Below are positions 33,362-42,138 of a stretch of DNA of 64,000 bases, piece after piece; position 1 is the first letter of the stretch, and each line of letters starts with the position of its first letter. A model generated the notes under the pieces. It was not told the DNA's origin. It saw nothing but the letters and a program-made list of their open reading frames with translations, and did no database searches. A program made the position numbers and the translations under genes. This DNA is from Alphaproteobacteria bacterium (lineage in GTDB: Bacteria > Pseudomonadota > Alphaproteobacteria > Caulobacterales > Caulobacteraceae). The stretch lies in assembly GCA_018826515.1 (NCBI GenBank), contig JAHKAM010000011.1:35284-99283 (forward strand), given 5' to 3'.

Positions 33362-35530
33362 ATGACGATCTATCCCGTAATCCTGTGCGGCGGCTCGGGA
33401 ACCCGTCTCTGGCCAGCCTCCCGTCCTGCGCGACCCAAACAGTTCATCGACCTGACCAGCGACCTGTCGCTGTTTCAGGAAACGGTTCGCCGGGTCGACC
33501 GGTTCGCCGAAGGCGGACGCATGGTCATCGTGGCAGGCCTGGACCATCGCGACCAGGTTTTGGCCCAGCTATCGACTTTGGGCGTTGAGGCCGAGGTGAT
33601 CCTGGAGCCGGCAGGGCGGGACTCTGCGCCCGCCATGGCGGCGGCGGCGCTCTGGATTGCGCGGATCGATCCCGAAGGGACTGCGGTCTTTGTCGCTTCT
33701 GACCACTATATTCCGGACACTGCCGCCTTCCGGGCGACCGTGACCGCCGCAGCGACAGCCGCTGCCCTCGGGCGGATCGTGACTCTGGGTCTGACCCCGG
33801 ACTCGCCGTCGTCGGCCTATGGATACATACAGGCCGTCCATCCCGGACTGTCGCCCGTCCGGCGGTTTGTTGAAAAGCCCGACCGGTCCGATGCCGAACG
33901 TTATCTGGCCGAGGGCTACCTCTGGAACAGCGGCAATTTCGTTGCTCCCGTTCGCACCCTGCTGGCCGAAATGGAGAGGTTCTCCCCGGACATTCTCGTC
34001 GCTGTCCGATCCGCCCTGCCGGATGCGGGCGTTGGTCAGGTCCATGTTCTTGGTCCGACATTCGCTGCGTCGCCGAAGATCTCTATCGACTATGCGGTCA
34101 TGGAGAAGAGCGGCACGGTCTGGGTCATGCCGGCGGCGTTCGAATGGTCGGACCTCGGGGCTTGGGACGCTGTTGCCGCGACCGGCGCCGCCGCGCGCGG
34201 GGATTGGATCGACCACGATAGCGCCGGATGCCTCGTGCGCACAGGGCCGGGCACGGTTGTGGCCACCGTCGGCGTATCCAACCTGGCGATCATCGTTGAA
34301 CCAGACGCCGTGCTGGTGTGCGACCTCAGCCGGGCGCAGGATGTGAAGGCGTTGGTCGAGGCGCTGGGACGGCGGAAGGTTGTACCGTCACCGGTCCGGA
34401 CCCCGTCCCTTGAGGCATTGTCAGACCAGTTGGGCCGGTGGCTCAAACTGCATGCCATGCCGCTATGGGCGACCCTTGGCGTCGACCCCGACGGCGGCTT
34501 CTCCGAGGCGCTCGACGCTGAAGGCGCGAAGGTCGGCGACTTCCGGCGAGCGCGGGTCCAGACCCGACAGGCCTATGTCTTCAGCCTCGCCTCTGAGTGG
34601 GGCTGGGGCGACGCCTATGCAGGGCTCGTTGGAAGGAGCCTGGCGCGGTTCGAGGCCACCAACCGACGGGAAGACGGTCTCTACAGAACGCGTGTGGCCC
34701 GGACAGGCGGCGACCTTGACGATACGCCCTCGCTCTACGATCAGGCCTTTGTCCTCCTGGCTGCCGCGACCGCCGTGGAGGCCAACATCGATGTGGATGA
34801 ACGCCGGCGGATGGCGGCCAGGGTTCAGGCGTCTCTCTCCGCCCTCGCCCTGCCCCAGGGCGGCTGGAAAGAGCCCGCCGGGGCGGCGTATCAATCCAAT
34901 GCGCACATGCATCTTCTGGAAGCGGCCTTGGCTTGGGAGCCGCTCGATCCGGGCGGTCCGTGGTCGGCGATGGCCGACTCGATCGTGGCCCTGGCCCGGA
35001 TGCATTTCATCGACGCGCAAGGCGGGTTTCTGCGGGAGTTCTTTGGACCGGATTGGCGGCCCGCGGCAGGCGAGGCCGGACGACTCGTTGAGCCGGGACA
35101 TCAGTTTGAATGGGCCTGGTTGCTGACGCGATGGGGGCGGCTACGCGGGGATCCATGGGCCATCGATGCAGCGCGACGCCTCTTCGCGACCGGCGAGCGC
35201 GGGGTCGATGCGGGGCGTGGGGTGGCCATCGATGAACTCGATGACGCCCTCACGCCGCGGTCGTACCGGGCAAGGCTGTGGCCTCAGACGGAGTGGTTGA
35301 AAGCGGCCCTGATCCTCGCGGAAGAAGCGGAGGGTGGAGAGCGACAGCGACTGGTCGAAAGCGCCGTCGCGGCCGCGCGAGGACTGTCTCTGTACCTCGA
35401 ACCGACGGGCCTTTGGCATGACAAGATGGGCCGCGGCGGGGGGTTCGAGCCCGAACCGGCGCCGGCCAGCTCGCTCTATCATATCGTGGCCGCGTACCGG
35501 CAGCTTCGACATTCGGCTGCGTTGCTGTAA
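33362..35530 (+). CDS. Fused mannose-1-phosphate guanylyltransferase and AGE-type sugar isomerase
   Basis: The 722-residue protein begins with a GDP-mannose pyrophosphorylase (CGGSGTRLWPASRPARPKQF, EPAGRDSAPA, FVEKPDRSDA, WNSGNF) over about residues 1-340. From about residue 350 an (alpha/alpha)6 N-acylglucosamine-2-epimerase (AGE) fold follows, with WLKLHAMPLWATLGVDPDGG, His-containing SNAHMHLLEAAL, VEPGHQFEWAWLL and SLYHIVAAYRQ, matching the catalytic His positions of AGE-type mannose-6-phosphate isomerases. Together the halves could turn fructose-6-P into mannose-6-P and mannose-1-P into GDP-mannose; the phosphomannomutase step is missing. A good GGGAGGGG site lies upstream. GDP-mannose would feed the nearby glycan locus. 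Confidence 0.85.
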   Translation: MTIYPVILCGGSGTRLWPASRPARPKQFIDLTSDLSLFQETVRRVDRFAEGGRMVIVAGLDHRDQVLAQLSTLGVEAEVILEPAGRDSAPAMAAAALWIARIDPEGTAVFVASDHYIPDTAAFRATVTAAATAAALGRIVTLGLTPDSPSSAYGYIQAVHPGLSPVRRFVEKPDRSDAERYLAEGYLWNSGNFVAPVRTLLAEMERFSPDILVAVRSALPDAGVGQVHVLGPTFAASPKISIDYAVMEKSGTVWVMPAAFEWSDLGAWDAVAATGAAARGDWIDHDSAGCLVRTGPGTVVATVGVSNLAIIVEPDAVLVCDLSRAQDVKALVEALGRRKVVPSPVRTPSLEALSDQLGRWLKLHAMPLWATLGVDPDGGFSEALDAEGAKVGDFRRARVQTRQAYVFSLASEWGWGDAYAGLVGRSLARFEATNRREDGLYRTRVARTGGDLDDTPSLYDQAFVLLAAATAVEANIDVDERRRMAARVQASLSALALPQGGWKEPAGAAYQSNAHMHLLEAALAWEPLDPGGPWSAMADSIVALARMHFIDAQGGFLREFFGPDWRPAAGEAGRLVEPGHQFEWAWLLTRWGRLRGDPWAIDAARRLFATGERGVDAGRGVAIDELDDALTPRSYRARLWPQTEWLKAALILAEEAEGGERQRLVESAVAAARGLSLYLEPTGLWHDKMGRGGGFEPEPAPASSLYHIVAAYRQLRHSAALL

Positions 35531-35703
35531 CCCGGAAGGAGTCAGCGATCGAGAGCCGGTGGCAGATGTTGGGGTGGCACGGTGGCGGACTGTGAAGTCG
35601 GAACCGCGCTGGCACGTCTAGTCCAGGTCACCCTTGCTTCTGCAACCCAGTAAGATTTGTACGACCGGCGGGCGCCCGCTCAACCGCCGCGATCCCGCCC
35701 TTC

Positions 35704-35729
35704 TTGCGTCCCCGGCTCGCTGCTATAGG
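35704..35729 (+). promoter_or_regulatory. Caulobacter-type housekeeping promoter upstream of the phosphatase gene
   Basis: TTGCGTC and GCTATAGG are separated by 11 bases, close to the Caulobacter sigma-73 pattern TTGACGS-N10-14-GCTANAWC. The element lies about 60 bases before the ATG at 35790. Confidence 0.45.
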
Positions 35730-35789
35730 GGTCGGCTGCGTTGGCGATGCTCGTGCGCCCGCATGTGCGGCTACATGTTCAGAGACCCA

Positions 35790-36680
35790 ATGTTATCAAG
35801 ACTTTTTCGATCGCGAATCCGCGTAGCCCCGCAAGCGGAGCCGGCTGTTCCTGATGGATCCGTCGCTTGGGCCGTTGGCGATATTCATGGCCGACTTGAC
35901 CTTCTTGAGCCGCTGGTCGAGTCGATCATCGCGGATCTGGAAGGCAGTGAAGCCACGCGCCGTGTGGTCGTGTTCCTGGGCGATTACATTGACCGTGGCC
36001 CGGACTCACGCGGTGTGATCCGGTTCCTGCAGAGCCTGCCTTCTGTGCACCGTCTGGAGTGGCGTTTCCTGAAAGGGAACCATGAGCAGGCCATGTTGGA
36101 CTTTCTCAGCGATCCTGCCGCAGGCGCGCGCTGGTGTGAGTACGGCGGTGACAGGGCGCTGCAATCCTACGGCCTTCGAGCACCCGATCTCGCCCATCGA
36201 ACCGAGGCGTGGGCTCGGGTGGCCGCCGATCTTCAACACAAGCTTACAAAGGCGGAAATCGCGTTTCTTGAGTCGCTTGAATACAGTGTCAGCCTGGGTG
36301 GCTATTTCTTCTCTCACGCCGGAGCCCGTCCCGGGGTGGCCCTTGACCGGCAATCGCCGCAAGACCTGATGTGGATCCGGAACACATTCCTCGACAGCCG
36401 CATCGGGTTTGAGCAGGTGGTTGTTCACGGCCATACCCCCACGCATCGGGTCCATGCCGACGAGCGCCGGATCGGGATAGACACCAAGGCATACGATACG
36501 GGTGTGTTGACCGCCCTGAGGCTGGAAGGGCGTCAACGCAAACTTCTGCAGGCCGTGGGTGCACGGCGCGGCCAGAAAGGCACCGGAAGGGACGGAGACG
36601 AACGATGCGACGGCGGGGCTGTCGTCCTTCGCGCCGAGTCGCTTGAAGGCCAGTCCGTCGAAGTCGAAACCATGCGATGA
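35790..36680 (+). CDS. PP2A-like serine/threonine metallophosphoesterase
   Basis: The 296-residue protein has all calcineurin-type phosphatase motifs: GDIHGRLDLLE, GDYIDRGPDSRGV, GNHEQAM, a His in SHAGARPGVAL and VVHGHTPTHRV. Such soluble bacterial PPP enzymes remove phosphate from Ser/Thr (sometimes Tyr) residues or diadenosine polyphosphates. A C-terminal extension of about 50 residues (RRGQKGTGRDG...) is unusual and lacks a recognised domain. The ATG at 35790 is used; ATGs at 35775 and further up would add only short tails. Its location next to a Wzc tyrosine kinase arm is suggestive but not proof of a partner. Confidence 0.85.
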   Translation: MLSRLFRSRIRVAPQAEPAVPDGSVAWAVGDIHGRLDLLEPLVESIIADLEGSEATRRVVVFLGDYIDRGPDSRGVIRFLQSLPSVHRLEWRFLKGNHEQAMLDFLSDPAAGARWCEYGGDRALQSYGLRAPDLAHRTEAWARVAADLQHKLTKAEIAFLESLEYSVSLGGYFFSHAGARPGVALDRQSPQDLMWIRNTFLDSRIGFEQVVVHGHTPTHRVHADERRIGIDTKAYDTGVLTALRLEGRQRKLLQAVGARRGQKGTGRDGDERCDGGAVVLRAESLEGQSVEVETMR

Positions 36681-36717
36681 TGGCGGGACCGGGTTCGTCG
36701 CAACCGTGAGGCCGGAC

Positions 36718-38064
36718 CTAGCGAGCCGGATCGGGCTGTCGCGTCCGTTCAAGCAAAGCACAACACAGCGCGAAGACGACGGCGAGGGTTATCGTTCGCA
36801 GCGGATAATCGACGATCGAGTGCATCAGGAAGACTCCGATGCCAACACTAGCGGCCCGTTGCAGGTCGCTCTCCCGGGAGGGCGGCGCCTTCCATGCGGC
36901 CCAGAACCGTCGAGCGTACCAGACCATGAACGCCAGGATCAGGCCGATCCCGAGCCAGCCGGTCTCCAGCCAGGTTTCGAGATAATCGTTATGGGCGCGG
37001 TTGAAGTAAGTGCTGTCCAGCTCGTCCAGCGGCTCGACGGAACGGAAGACCGCGTCGAAACTGCCCAAACCGGACCCCAGTGGAAGATACGCCTGGGCCG
37101 GCTCCGCGACGAGAGGCCAGCGCTCGAAACGAACTTCCGGCGCACCCTCGGTGTCAAAGCGCGCAAGAATAGGCGGAAGCGCGAGCACGGCGACGACCGT
37201 AAGCGCCGCCCCGATCGAGCCCACCAGAACCAGCAGAGCGGGGCGCGGTCGGCCTCTCCCGGCTGCAAACCACGCGCCGAGGAGACTGACCACCATGACG
37301 GGCGCCAACAGAGTTATACCGGCTCGAGAGCGGATCGCCGCGAGTGCGACAACCACGAGTCCCGCAAACAAGGCCCCGAACCAAAGAGCGTTGGAACTGC
37401 TGCTCCGCCGCCGAAGGGTGGCCGCGCCGAAAATGATCGCGAACGGCAAGGCGACCAGCAGGGATGACGCAAAATGGTTGCGGTTGGCGAAGAGCCCCTT
37501 GACCTGGTCGGCCTGGGTCCCCTGCCACAGGTACAGAGTGTCGCCGCCGCTGGCCAACTGGGCGGCGCCGAGAAGGATTCCCGCGATCGCGGCGCCAATT
37601 GAGAACTGAACCAGCCGGAGCCTGATGGTCTGGGACAGCGTCAGTACGGCCAAGAACATGGCAGCAGGCGGCGCGAGGGCCAGAGCTGATCCCAAAGTCA
37701 GGTCGGGTGTTACGCTTAGCGGGGTCCAGCCGGGCGTAAGCCCTGTGATCTCCAGCCCGAGAACCATCTGGTCCCGGCCCGGCATCGCCATCCAGACTGC
37801 CGGCGGGAGCGGGATGAGCTGGATGACAGGAATAGCGACCAGCGCCGCCAGCAGCGAGAGTGCGAACCGATGCTCCCGCCATTCTCCTGTGCGCGCCAGC
37901 CGCATGGCGGCGAGGATCAGCAACGGTAGAGATGCAAGCTCGACCAAAGCCAGCCGAAGAGCATGCCCTTGGCTCGCACCGCCAAACACAAACGAAAGGG
38001 CCAGCAGGACGATTGCCGCTAACGCGACAGTGTCCCACTGGCCCTTCAATAGATTTCTCGGCAC
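36718..38064 (-). CDS. O-antigen ligase / Wzy-type polymerase family membrane protein
   Basis: The 448-residue protein has ten or more membrane segments and a large central periplasmic loop, with the Wzy_C-type segment GLFANRNHFASSLLVALPFA and the FNRAHNDYLETWLETGWLG motif, both typical of O-antigen ligase family proteins. It would polymerise glycan repeats or attach them to an acceptor at the periplasmic face. A second polymerase-like protein is encoded at 45212-46564, so the two may act on different products or at different steps. It is downstream of the small membrane peptide gene on the same strand. Confidence 0.82.
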   Translation of the reverse strand: MPRNLLKGQWDTVALAAIVLLALSFVFGGASQGHALRLALVELASLPLLILAAMRLARTGEWREHRFALSLLAALVAIPVIQLIPLPPAVWMAMPGRDQMVLGLEITGLTPGWTPLSVTPDLTLGSALALAPPAAMFLAVLTLSQTIRLRLVQFSIGAAIAGILLGAAQLASGGDTLYLWQGTQADQVKGLFANRNHFASSLLVALPFAIIFGAATLRRRSSSSNALWFGALFAGLVVVALAAIRSRAGITLLAPVMVVSLLGAWFAAGRGRPRPALLVLVGSIGAALTVVAVLALPPILARFDTEGAPEVRFERWPLVAEPAQAYLPLGSGLGSFDAVFRSVEPLDELDSTYFNRAHNDYLETWLETGWLGIGLILAFMVWYARRFWAAWKAPPSRESDLQRAASVGIGVFLMHSIVDYPLRTITLAVVFALCCALLERTRQPDPAR

Positions 38065-38109
38065 GCGCCGGTCAGATAGCAGACAAAGGCAACGTGACGG
38101 TTATCAGTG

Positions 38110-38334
38110 TCAGTCGCTTTCCGAGTCGTCGTCGGTTGCCACGACGATCGTCGTGACCAGAACGGCAGCGCCGATCAGGAGGACGAACACCGGAACGCCG
38201 GCGAACTCCGAGTTGGATTCAGCGGTGGCGCCAACGCGATCGCCCACGCGAGCGACGGCGGAGTCGTTGGCGGCGACGGCTTGCCCGGCGACGAGCAGAA
38301 GGCCGGCCGTAACAGCGGCGATGGTCTTGCGCAT
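38110..38334 (-). CDS. Small membrane peptide with signal sequence, EPS-locus associated
   Basis: The 74-residue protein has a signal peptide (MRKTIAAVTAGLLLVAGQAVA) and a single C-terminal membrane helix (VPVFVLLIGAAVLVTTIVVA) ending in the acidic tail TDDDSESD. Its mature extracytoplasmic part is only about 25 residues. No domain is recognised. It lies between the ligase-like gene and the TPR-like gene in the export arm of the glycan locus, and has its own promoter-like sequence upstream. A helper of the polymerase or ligase is possible; that is inference. Confidence 0.65.
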   Translation of the reverse strand: MRKTIAAVTAGLLLVAGQAVAANDSAVARVGDRVGATAESNSEFAGVPVFVLLIGAAVLVTTIVVATDDDSESD

Positions 38335-38390
38335 GCTTGGATCCCCAAAAGTCAGGTTGTTAAACGGGCCGACCCGATATTGTCGAGGGT

Positions 38391-38420
38391 GTTTGTAGGC
38401 TTGAGGCGGTCAAAGATCAA
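38391..38420 (-). promoter_or_regulatory. Promoter-like element of the small membrane peptide gene
   Basis: On the reverse strand TTGATCT (near 38420) and CCTACAAAC (38391-38399) are 14 bases apart, resembling the Caulobacter housekeeping pattern. The -10 end is about 57 bases from the start codon. Confidence 0.35.
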
Positions 38421-38476
38421 CACAGATTTTTGGGTCTGGTGAAGGTGTTGCGGCGGCGTACCGGCCCCCGGACCCT

Positions 38477-39721
38477 TCAAACATCAGGTACGATCGTGAG
38501 ACGATCATACCATACCACGGTGGGCGACCGCCGATCACCGGGGCGGGTGTCGAGCCGCAGCCACTGCGCTGTGCAGCCGCTCGGGATCTGAACTACGCCG
38601 GAAAAGGTCGACCAGGTGTTTGGTGCGGCGTTTCGCAGGCCGGCGGGCACGGAAGCGATCGCACTTCCGCCAGCGGCGCAGGAGAACGTCCAAGAAAGGC
38701 GTCCGGCGGGGTCGCCGAGTTCGGTACGCACCTCCGCGGTGAATCGGTATGAGCCGGGGGCTAGGGAGGTCAGTTGCTCTGCGACCAACCCGGCGGCGTA
38801 GCCGTCATATTCCACGCGCAAGGCAGGGTTCGCCGGACGGAGGTCGTCGGCTACGATTTCCGCTACGATCCCGGCCTTCTGAAAGGTCCTCCACTGGAAT
38901 GGCTCCGGAGCGGCAAGGTCCGCAAAGTCACCATTTGTCACCGGTTCAGCCGGGTTCGGTCGTTTCAACCGCTCCCGGATCATCGCGAGGGCCGGAAACT
39001 GGCGCCCCGCGGCCAGGTTCCGATAGATCTGGCCAAGTTCAACCTGGGACAACGGGGTCCGGCTGCGCTCTAGCAGAATCGCGAGATTGGCTGCGAGCTG
39101 CAGATCCTGCGGGGTCTGGTTGAGGCTGTTCAGATAGGCTGGTCGCCAAGGCGGATCGGCGGCCAGCAGACCAGCGATCACAGGCAAGGCCCGTTGGGCG
39201 TCTTCAGTTCCCGCCACGGTGAACAGCCGGAAAATTTGCGGTTGGATGTCCTGACGACGCCTCACGAGCGTATCGGCGTGTGCGAAGGAGGAGGCGTAAT
39301 CCCCACGACGAAGACGGCGCTCGACCAACCAAGCGTGGGCTGGATCGTCCCTCAAGCTCCAGTTTCCGGCAAGGGTCAGAAGCTCGTCGGCTGCATCCTC
39401 ACGTCCGGCGCGGGCTTCCGTCAGGCCGAGCACACGAAGCGCCCGCACGTCGAAGGGGGAACGGCGGAGGGCGTCGCGGCTCAGCACTGCGGCGTTCTCG
39501 ATGCGGCCAGCGGCCAATTCCGACTCGGCAGCGCGCCGCAGGACGAGGGGCGAGCCCGGCGCGACACGGATCGCAAGTTCAACCGGAGCCCGCTGCATCA
39601 GTGGCTGAATGACAATTTGCCAACCCAGCAGAATCGCGCCGGCCATCATGGCGTAAAGGGCGACATCTCCGAGGGCCGCGCGCAGCTGCGGGGCAGGCGA
39701 GTTGTTCGCCCTGTCCCTCAC
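38477..39721 (-). CDS. Membrane-anchored TPR-like protein with C-terminal beta domain
   Basis: The 414-residue protein has one N-terminal membrane helix (about residues 17-40), then TPR-like helical repeats (AAESELAAGRIENAAVLSRD, RALRVLGLTEARAGREDAAD) to about residue 230, and a C-terminal region that looks like a carbohydrate-binding-type beta sandwich (PVTNGDFADLAAPEPFQWRT, TSLAPGSYRFTAEVRTELGD). Its start overlaps the end of the wzc-like gene by four bases, so both are translated from one message. A scaffold role in capsule/EPS export is inferred. Confidence 0.65.
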   Translation of the reverse strand: MRDRANNSPAPQLRAALGDVALYAMMAGAILLGWQIVIQPLMQRAPVELAIRVAPGSPLVLRRAAESELAAGRIENAAVLSRDALRRSPFDVRALRVLGLTEARAGREDAADELLTLAGNWSLRDDPAHAWLVERRLRRGDYASSFAHADTLVRRRQDIQPQIFRLFTVAGTEDAQRALPVIAGLLAADPPWRPAYLNSLNQTPQDLQLAANLAILLERSRTPLSQVELGQIYRNLAAGRQFPALAMIRERLKRPNPAEPVTNGDFADLAAPEPFQWRTFQKAGIVAEIVADDLRPANPALRVEYDGYAAGLVAEQLTSLAPGSYRFTAEVRTELGDPAGRLSWTFSCAAGGSAIASVPAGLRNAAPNTWSTFSGVVQIPSGCTAQWLRLDTRPGDRRSPTVVWYDRLTIVPDV

Positions 39722-41973
39722 CCGCGCTTGCCCTTCCGGGCTGTGTCCTCGTCCTGTTGTGCGCCGTAATGGTAGTCATAGGCGTAGTCATAGCCACCAT
39801 AGGAGGTGGATTTGGCGCTGAACTTCGACAGGACGGCGCCCAGCAGGCGCGCCCTGCCGACCTGGAGGCGGCGCAAAGCTCCGCGCGCCTGACCTCGGCG
39901 GGTGCCGCGGGACTCGAGCACGAAGACAGTGCCGTGAACCGCGGCCGCTAGCATCGGCGCGTCAGCGAATCCAAGCACCGGCGGGCCGTCGAATACGACG
40001 TGATCGAAATTGGTGCGCGCCTCGGCAAGGAACTGGTGAAGACGTTCACCGCCCCAGAGTTCGGCCGGGTTGGGCGGCAGCGGACCGCAGGGAATGAAGA
40101 ACAGGTTCTCGTGCCTAGTTGGCTGCACGACGGCCGCCAATTCCGTCGCGCCGGACAGAAGGTTGCTCATCCCCCTTTCATTTTCGACTCCGACGACCCG
40201 GTGCATTGACGGATTACGCAAATCTCCATCGACCAGGAGCACCCGCTTGCCCACGCGGGCCAGGTTAAGCGCCACAGCGTAGGCTGTGGTTGACTTTCCT
40301 TCCGCCGGACGGGCGCTGGACACGAGCAGGCTGCTGGGCGCGCCGTCCGGCGTCGAGAACTGGAGCGCCGTCCGCAGCGAATAGTAGGCCTCGGAAAACC
40401 CGGAGCGAATATCTGCGAGGGCTTCCGCGGGGCTCTCCCCTTTCTCAAGAAGAGGGATGACCCCGAGCACCGGTACGCCGAGTTTTTTCTCAACGTCGTC
40501 CGGCGTCGCGAGGGTCTCGTCGAGGGCTTCCATGATCAAGGCAGCGAGCACGCCGAGTCCGAGTCCGAGGAGCGCCGCAAGCGCCATGTTCAGCAGCATG
40601 TTGGGCTTGGACGGTTTCCGGGGCGGGGTCGCGACATCCACGATGGAGATGTTGTTGGCAGTTACGCCGCCCGTGACGCCGACTTCCTTGTAGCGCTGCA
40701 GCAGCGCCTCATAGAGGGTCCGCGTGGTATCCAATTCGCGTTGCAGGATGTTGTACTGAATCGAGCGGTCCCGCAGATCGAGCACGTCGCCGGTCAGGCC
40801 CGCGACCTGCGACTGCAGAGATCGTTCCTGGTTGGCGGCGATTTCATACTGACTGCGAATGGAGGCGCGAATGTTGGCGGCGATTGTCGCGATCTGGCTG
40901 TCCGCCTCGTCGATCCGCGCCTTGAGCTGAACCATCTCCGGATAGTCCGGCTGGTAGATGCTGAGCTTCTGCTGATACTCCGCGTCAAGCAGCGCCCGTT
41001 GTTCCGTCAGCCGCTGGATCGTCAAATTCTGAAGGACCTCGGGCAAGGTCATGAGGTTGGATGTCCGGGCCGACCGCCAGCGCTCCTCGGCGGCGACGCG
41101 TTCCGCGCGTGTGCGAGCCAGGGCGCCGTTCAGGGCAACCAAATTGTTGGACGTCAGGGATTCGGTTCCGCTACCCGATTCGCCCGGTTCGCCGACGTTG
41201 ATGATCTGCTGGGTAGTGGCGTAGGCGACAAGCTGACGTTCAGCGTCTTCCAGCCGTTCCTTTGTTTGGGCGATACGCTCTTCCAGAAACTCCCGAGCAT
41301 AGGCCGAACTTTGAAACTTCCTGTCCAGGTTGGACTGGATGAAGTTCTCGGCGAAACCGTTTGCGATGCGGGCGGCCACGACTGGGTCCGGGTTGTCATA
41401 GCCAACCGACACCAGGCGGGACCCGCGGACGGGGGATATCCCGAGGTTGTCCTCAATGGCCTTCAGCGCCGCGGCCCGCCGCCTTGCGGTTTGAGTCGCA
41501 GCGGTTCCGCCAGCCTCCGGCGCCTCGACGCCCATCGCGGCCAGGGCTTCGTTGGAGCTAGCAAGGCCCAGGCTCTCGATGACCCGTTCCGCAAGCGAGC
41601 GGCTGCGAAGAAGGCCGTATTGGGTCTGGAAGAACTCCTCACCCTGCATCATGTTCTCGCTGGGAGTGACGTCTTCCGAGTCGATTATGCGAGCGGCTTC
41701 GCGATCGATCTGCAGTGTCGCTTCGGCCGTGTAGATCGGCGTCATCAGAAGCGTGACGGTCGCACCAATCACGAGCGCGCCAAGAAAGCAGCCGAGGATC
41801 AGGAAGCGATATTTGAGGGCTAGCCGCCAATAGGAAGCAAGATCGATCGTGGGCTGGTCGCCGCCTTGGTCGGTCCACCCCCGCTCGCCCCCTGCGAACG
41901 CATCAAGGGGCTCGATCCCATGGCCCTGAGGTCGCCGACCGCGCTCGTCAGCGATATGATTGTCGCCCAGCAT
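39718..41973 (-). CDS. Wzc-type polysaccharide co-polymerase with tyrosine autokinase (BY-kinase)
   Basis: The 751-residue protein (start ATG 41973; an upstream ATG at 42036 would add 21 residues, and neither has a strong ribosome site) has a Wzz domain between two membrane helices (near residues 57-77 and 460-482), with long coiled-coil periplasmic arms. The cytoplasmic kinase has Walker A (SARPAEGKSTTA), Walker A' (LLVDGDLRNP) and Walker B (VVFDGPPVLGFADA), and ends in a Tyr cluster, YGGYDYAYDYHYG, the autophosphorylation site. It should set chain length and couple polymerisation to export with the Wza-like lipoprotein encoded upstream. Confidence 0.9.
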   Translation of the reverse strand: MLGDNHIADERGRRPQGHGIEPLDAFAGGERGWTDQGGDQPTIDLASYWRLALKYRFLILGCFLGALVIGATVTLLMTPIYTAEATLQIDREAARIIDSEDVTPSENMMQGEEFFQTQYGLLRSRSLAERVIESLGLASSNEALAAMGVEAPEAGGTAATQTARRRAAALKAIEDNLGISPVRGSRLVSVGYDNPDPVVAARIANGFAENFIQSNLDRKFQSSAYAREFLEERIAQTKERLEDAERQLVAYATTQQIINVGEPGESGSGTESLTSNNLVALNGALARTRAERVAAEERWRSARTSNLMTLPEVLQNLTIQRLTEQRALLDAEYQQKLSIYQPDYPEMVQLKARIDEADSQIATIAANIRASIRSQYEIAANQERSLQSQVAGLTGDVLDLRDRSIQYNILQRELDTTRTLYEALLQRYKEVGVTGGVTANNISIVDVATPPRKPSKPNMLLNMALAALLGLGLGVLAALIMEALDETLATPDDVEKKLGVPVLGVIPLLEKGESPAEALADIRSGFSEAYYSLRTALQFSTPDGAPSSLLVSSARPAEGKSTTAYAVALNLARVGKRVLLVDGDLRNPSMHRVVGVENERGMSNLLSGATELAAVVQPTRHENLFFIPCGPLPPNPAELWGGERLHQFLAEARTNFDHVVFDGPPVLGFADAPMLAAAVHGTVFVLESRGTRRGQARGALRRLQVGRARLLGAVLSKFSAKSTSYGGYDYAYDYHYGAQQDEDTARKGKRG

Positions 41974-42138
41974 TCTTGAAATCCGTCCCAGTGTTGCGGC
42001 GGCAACCGCATGAAATCCATCGGGCTGATATCGCATTGCCCGTGAGCGCGCACCACGAAATCGTCTTCGGCGGGCTCATTGACCTGGCAAGGCGAACCCG
42101 AAGATGCGGTTCCCTGTCCCAAAAAGTCCAGGCAGGCG

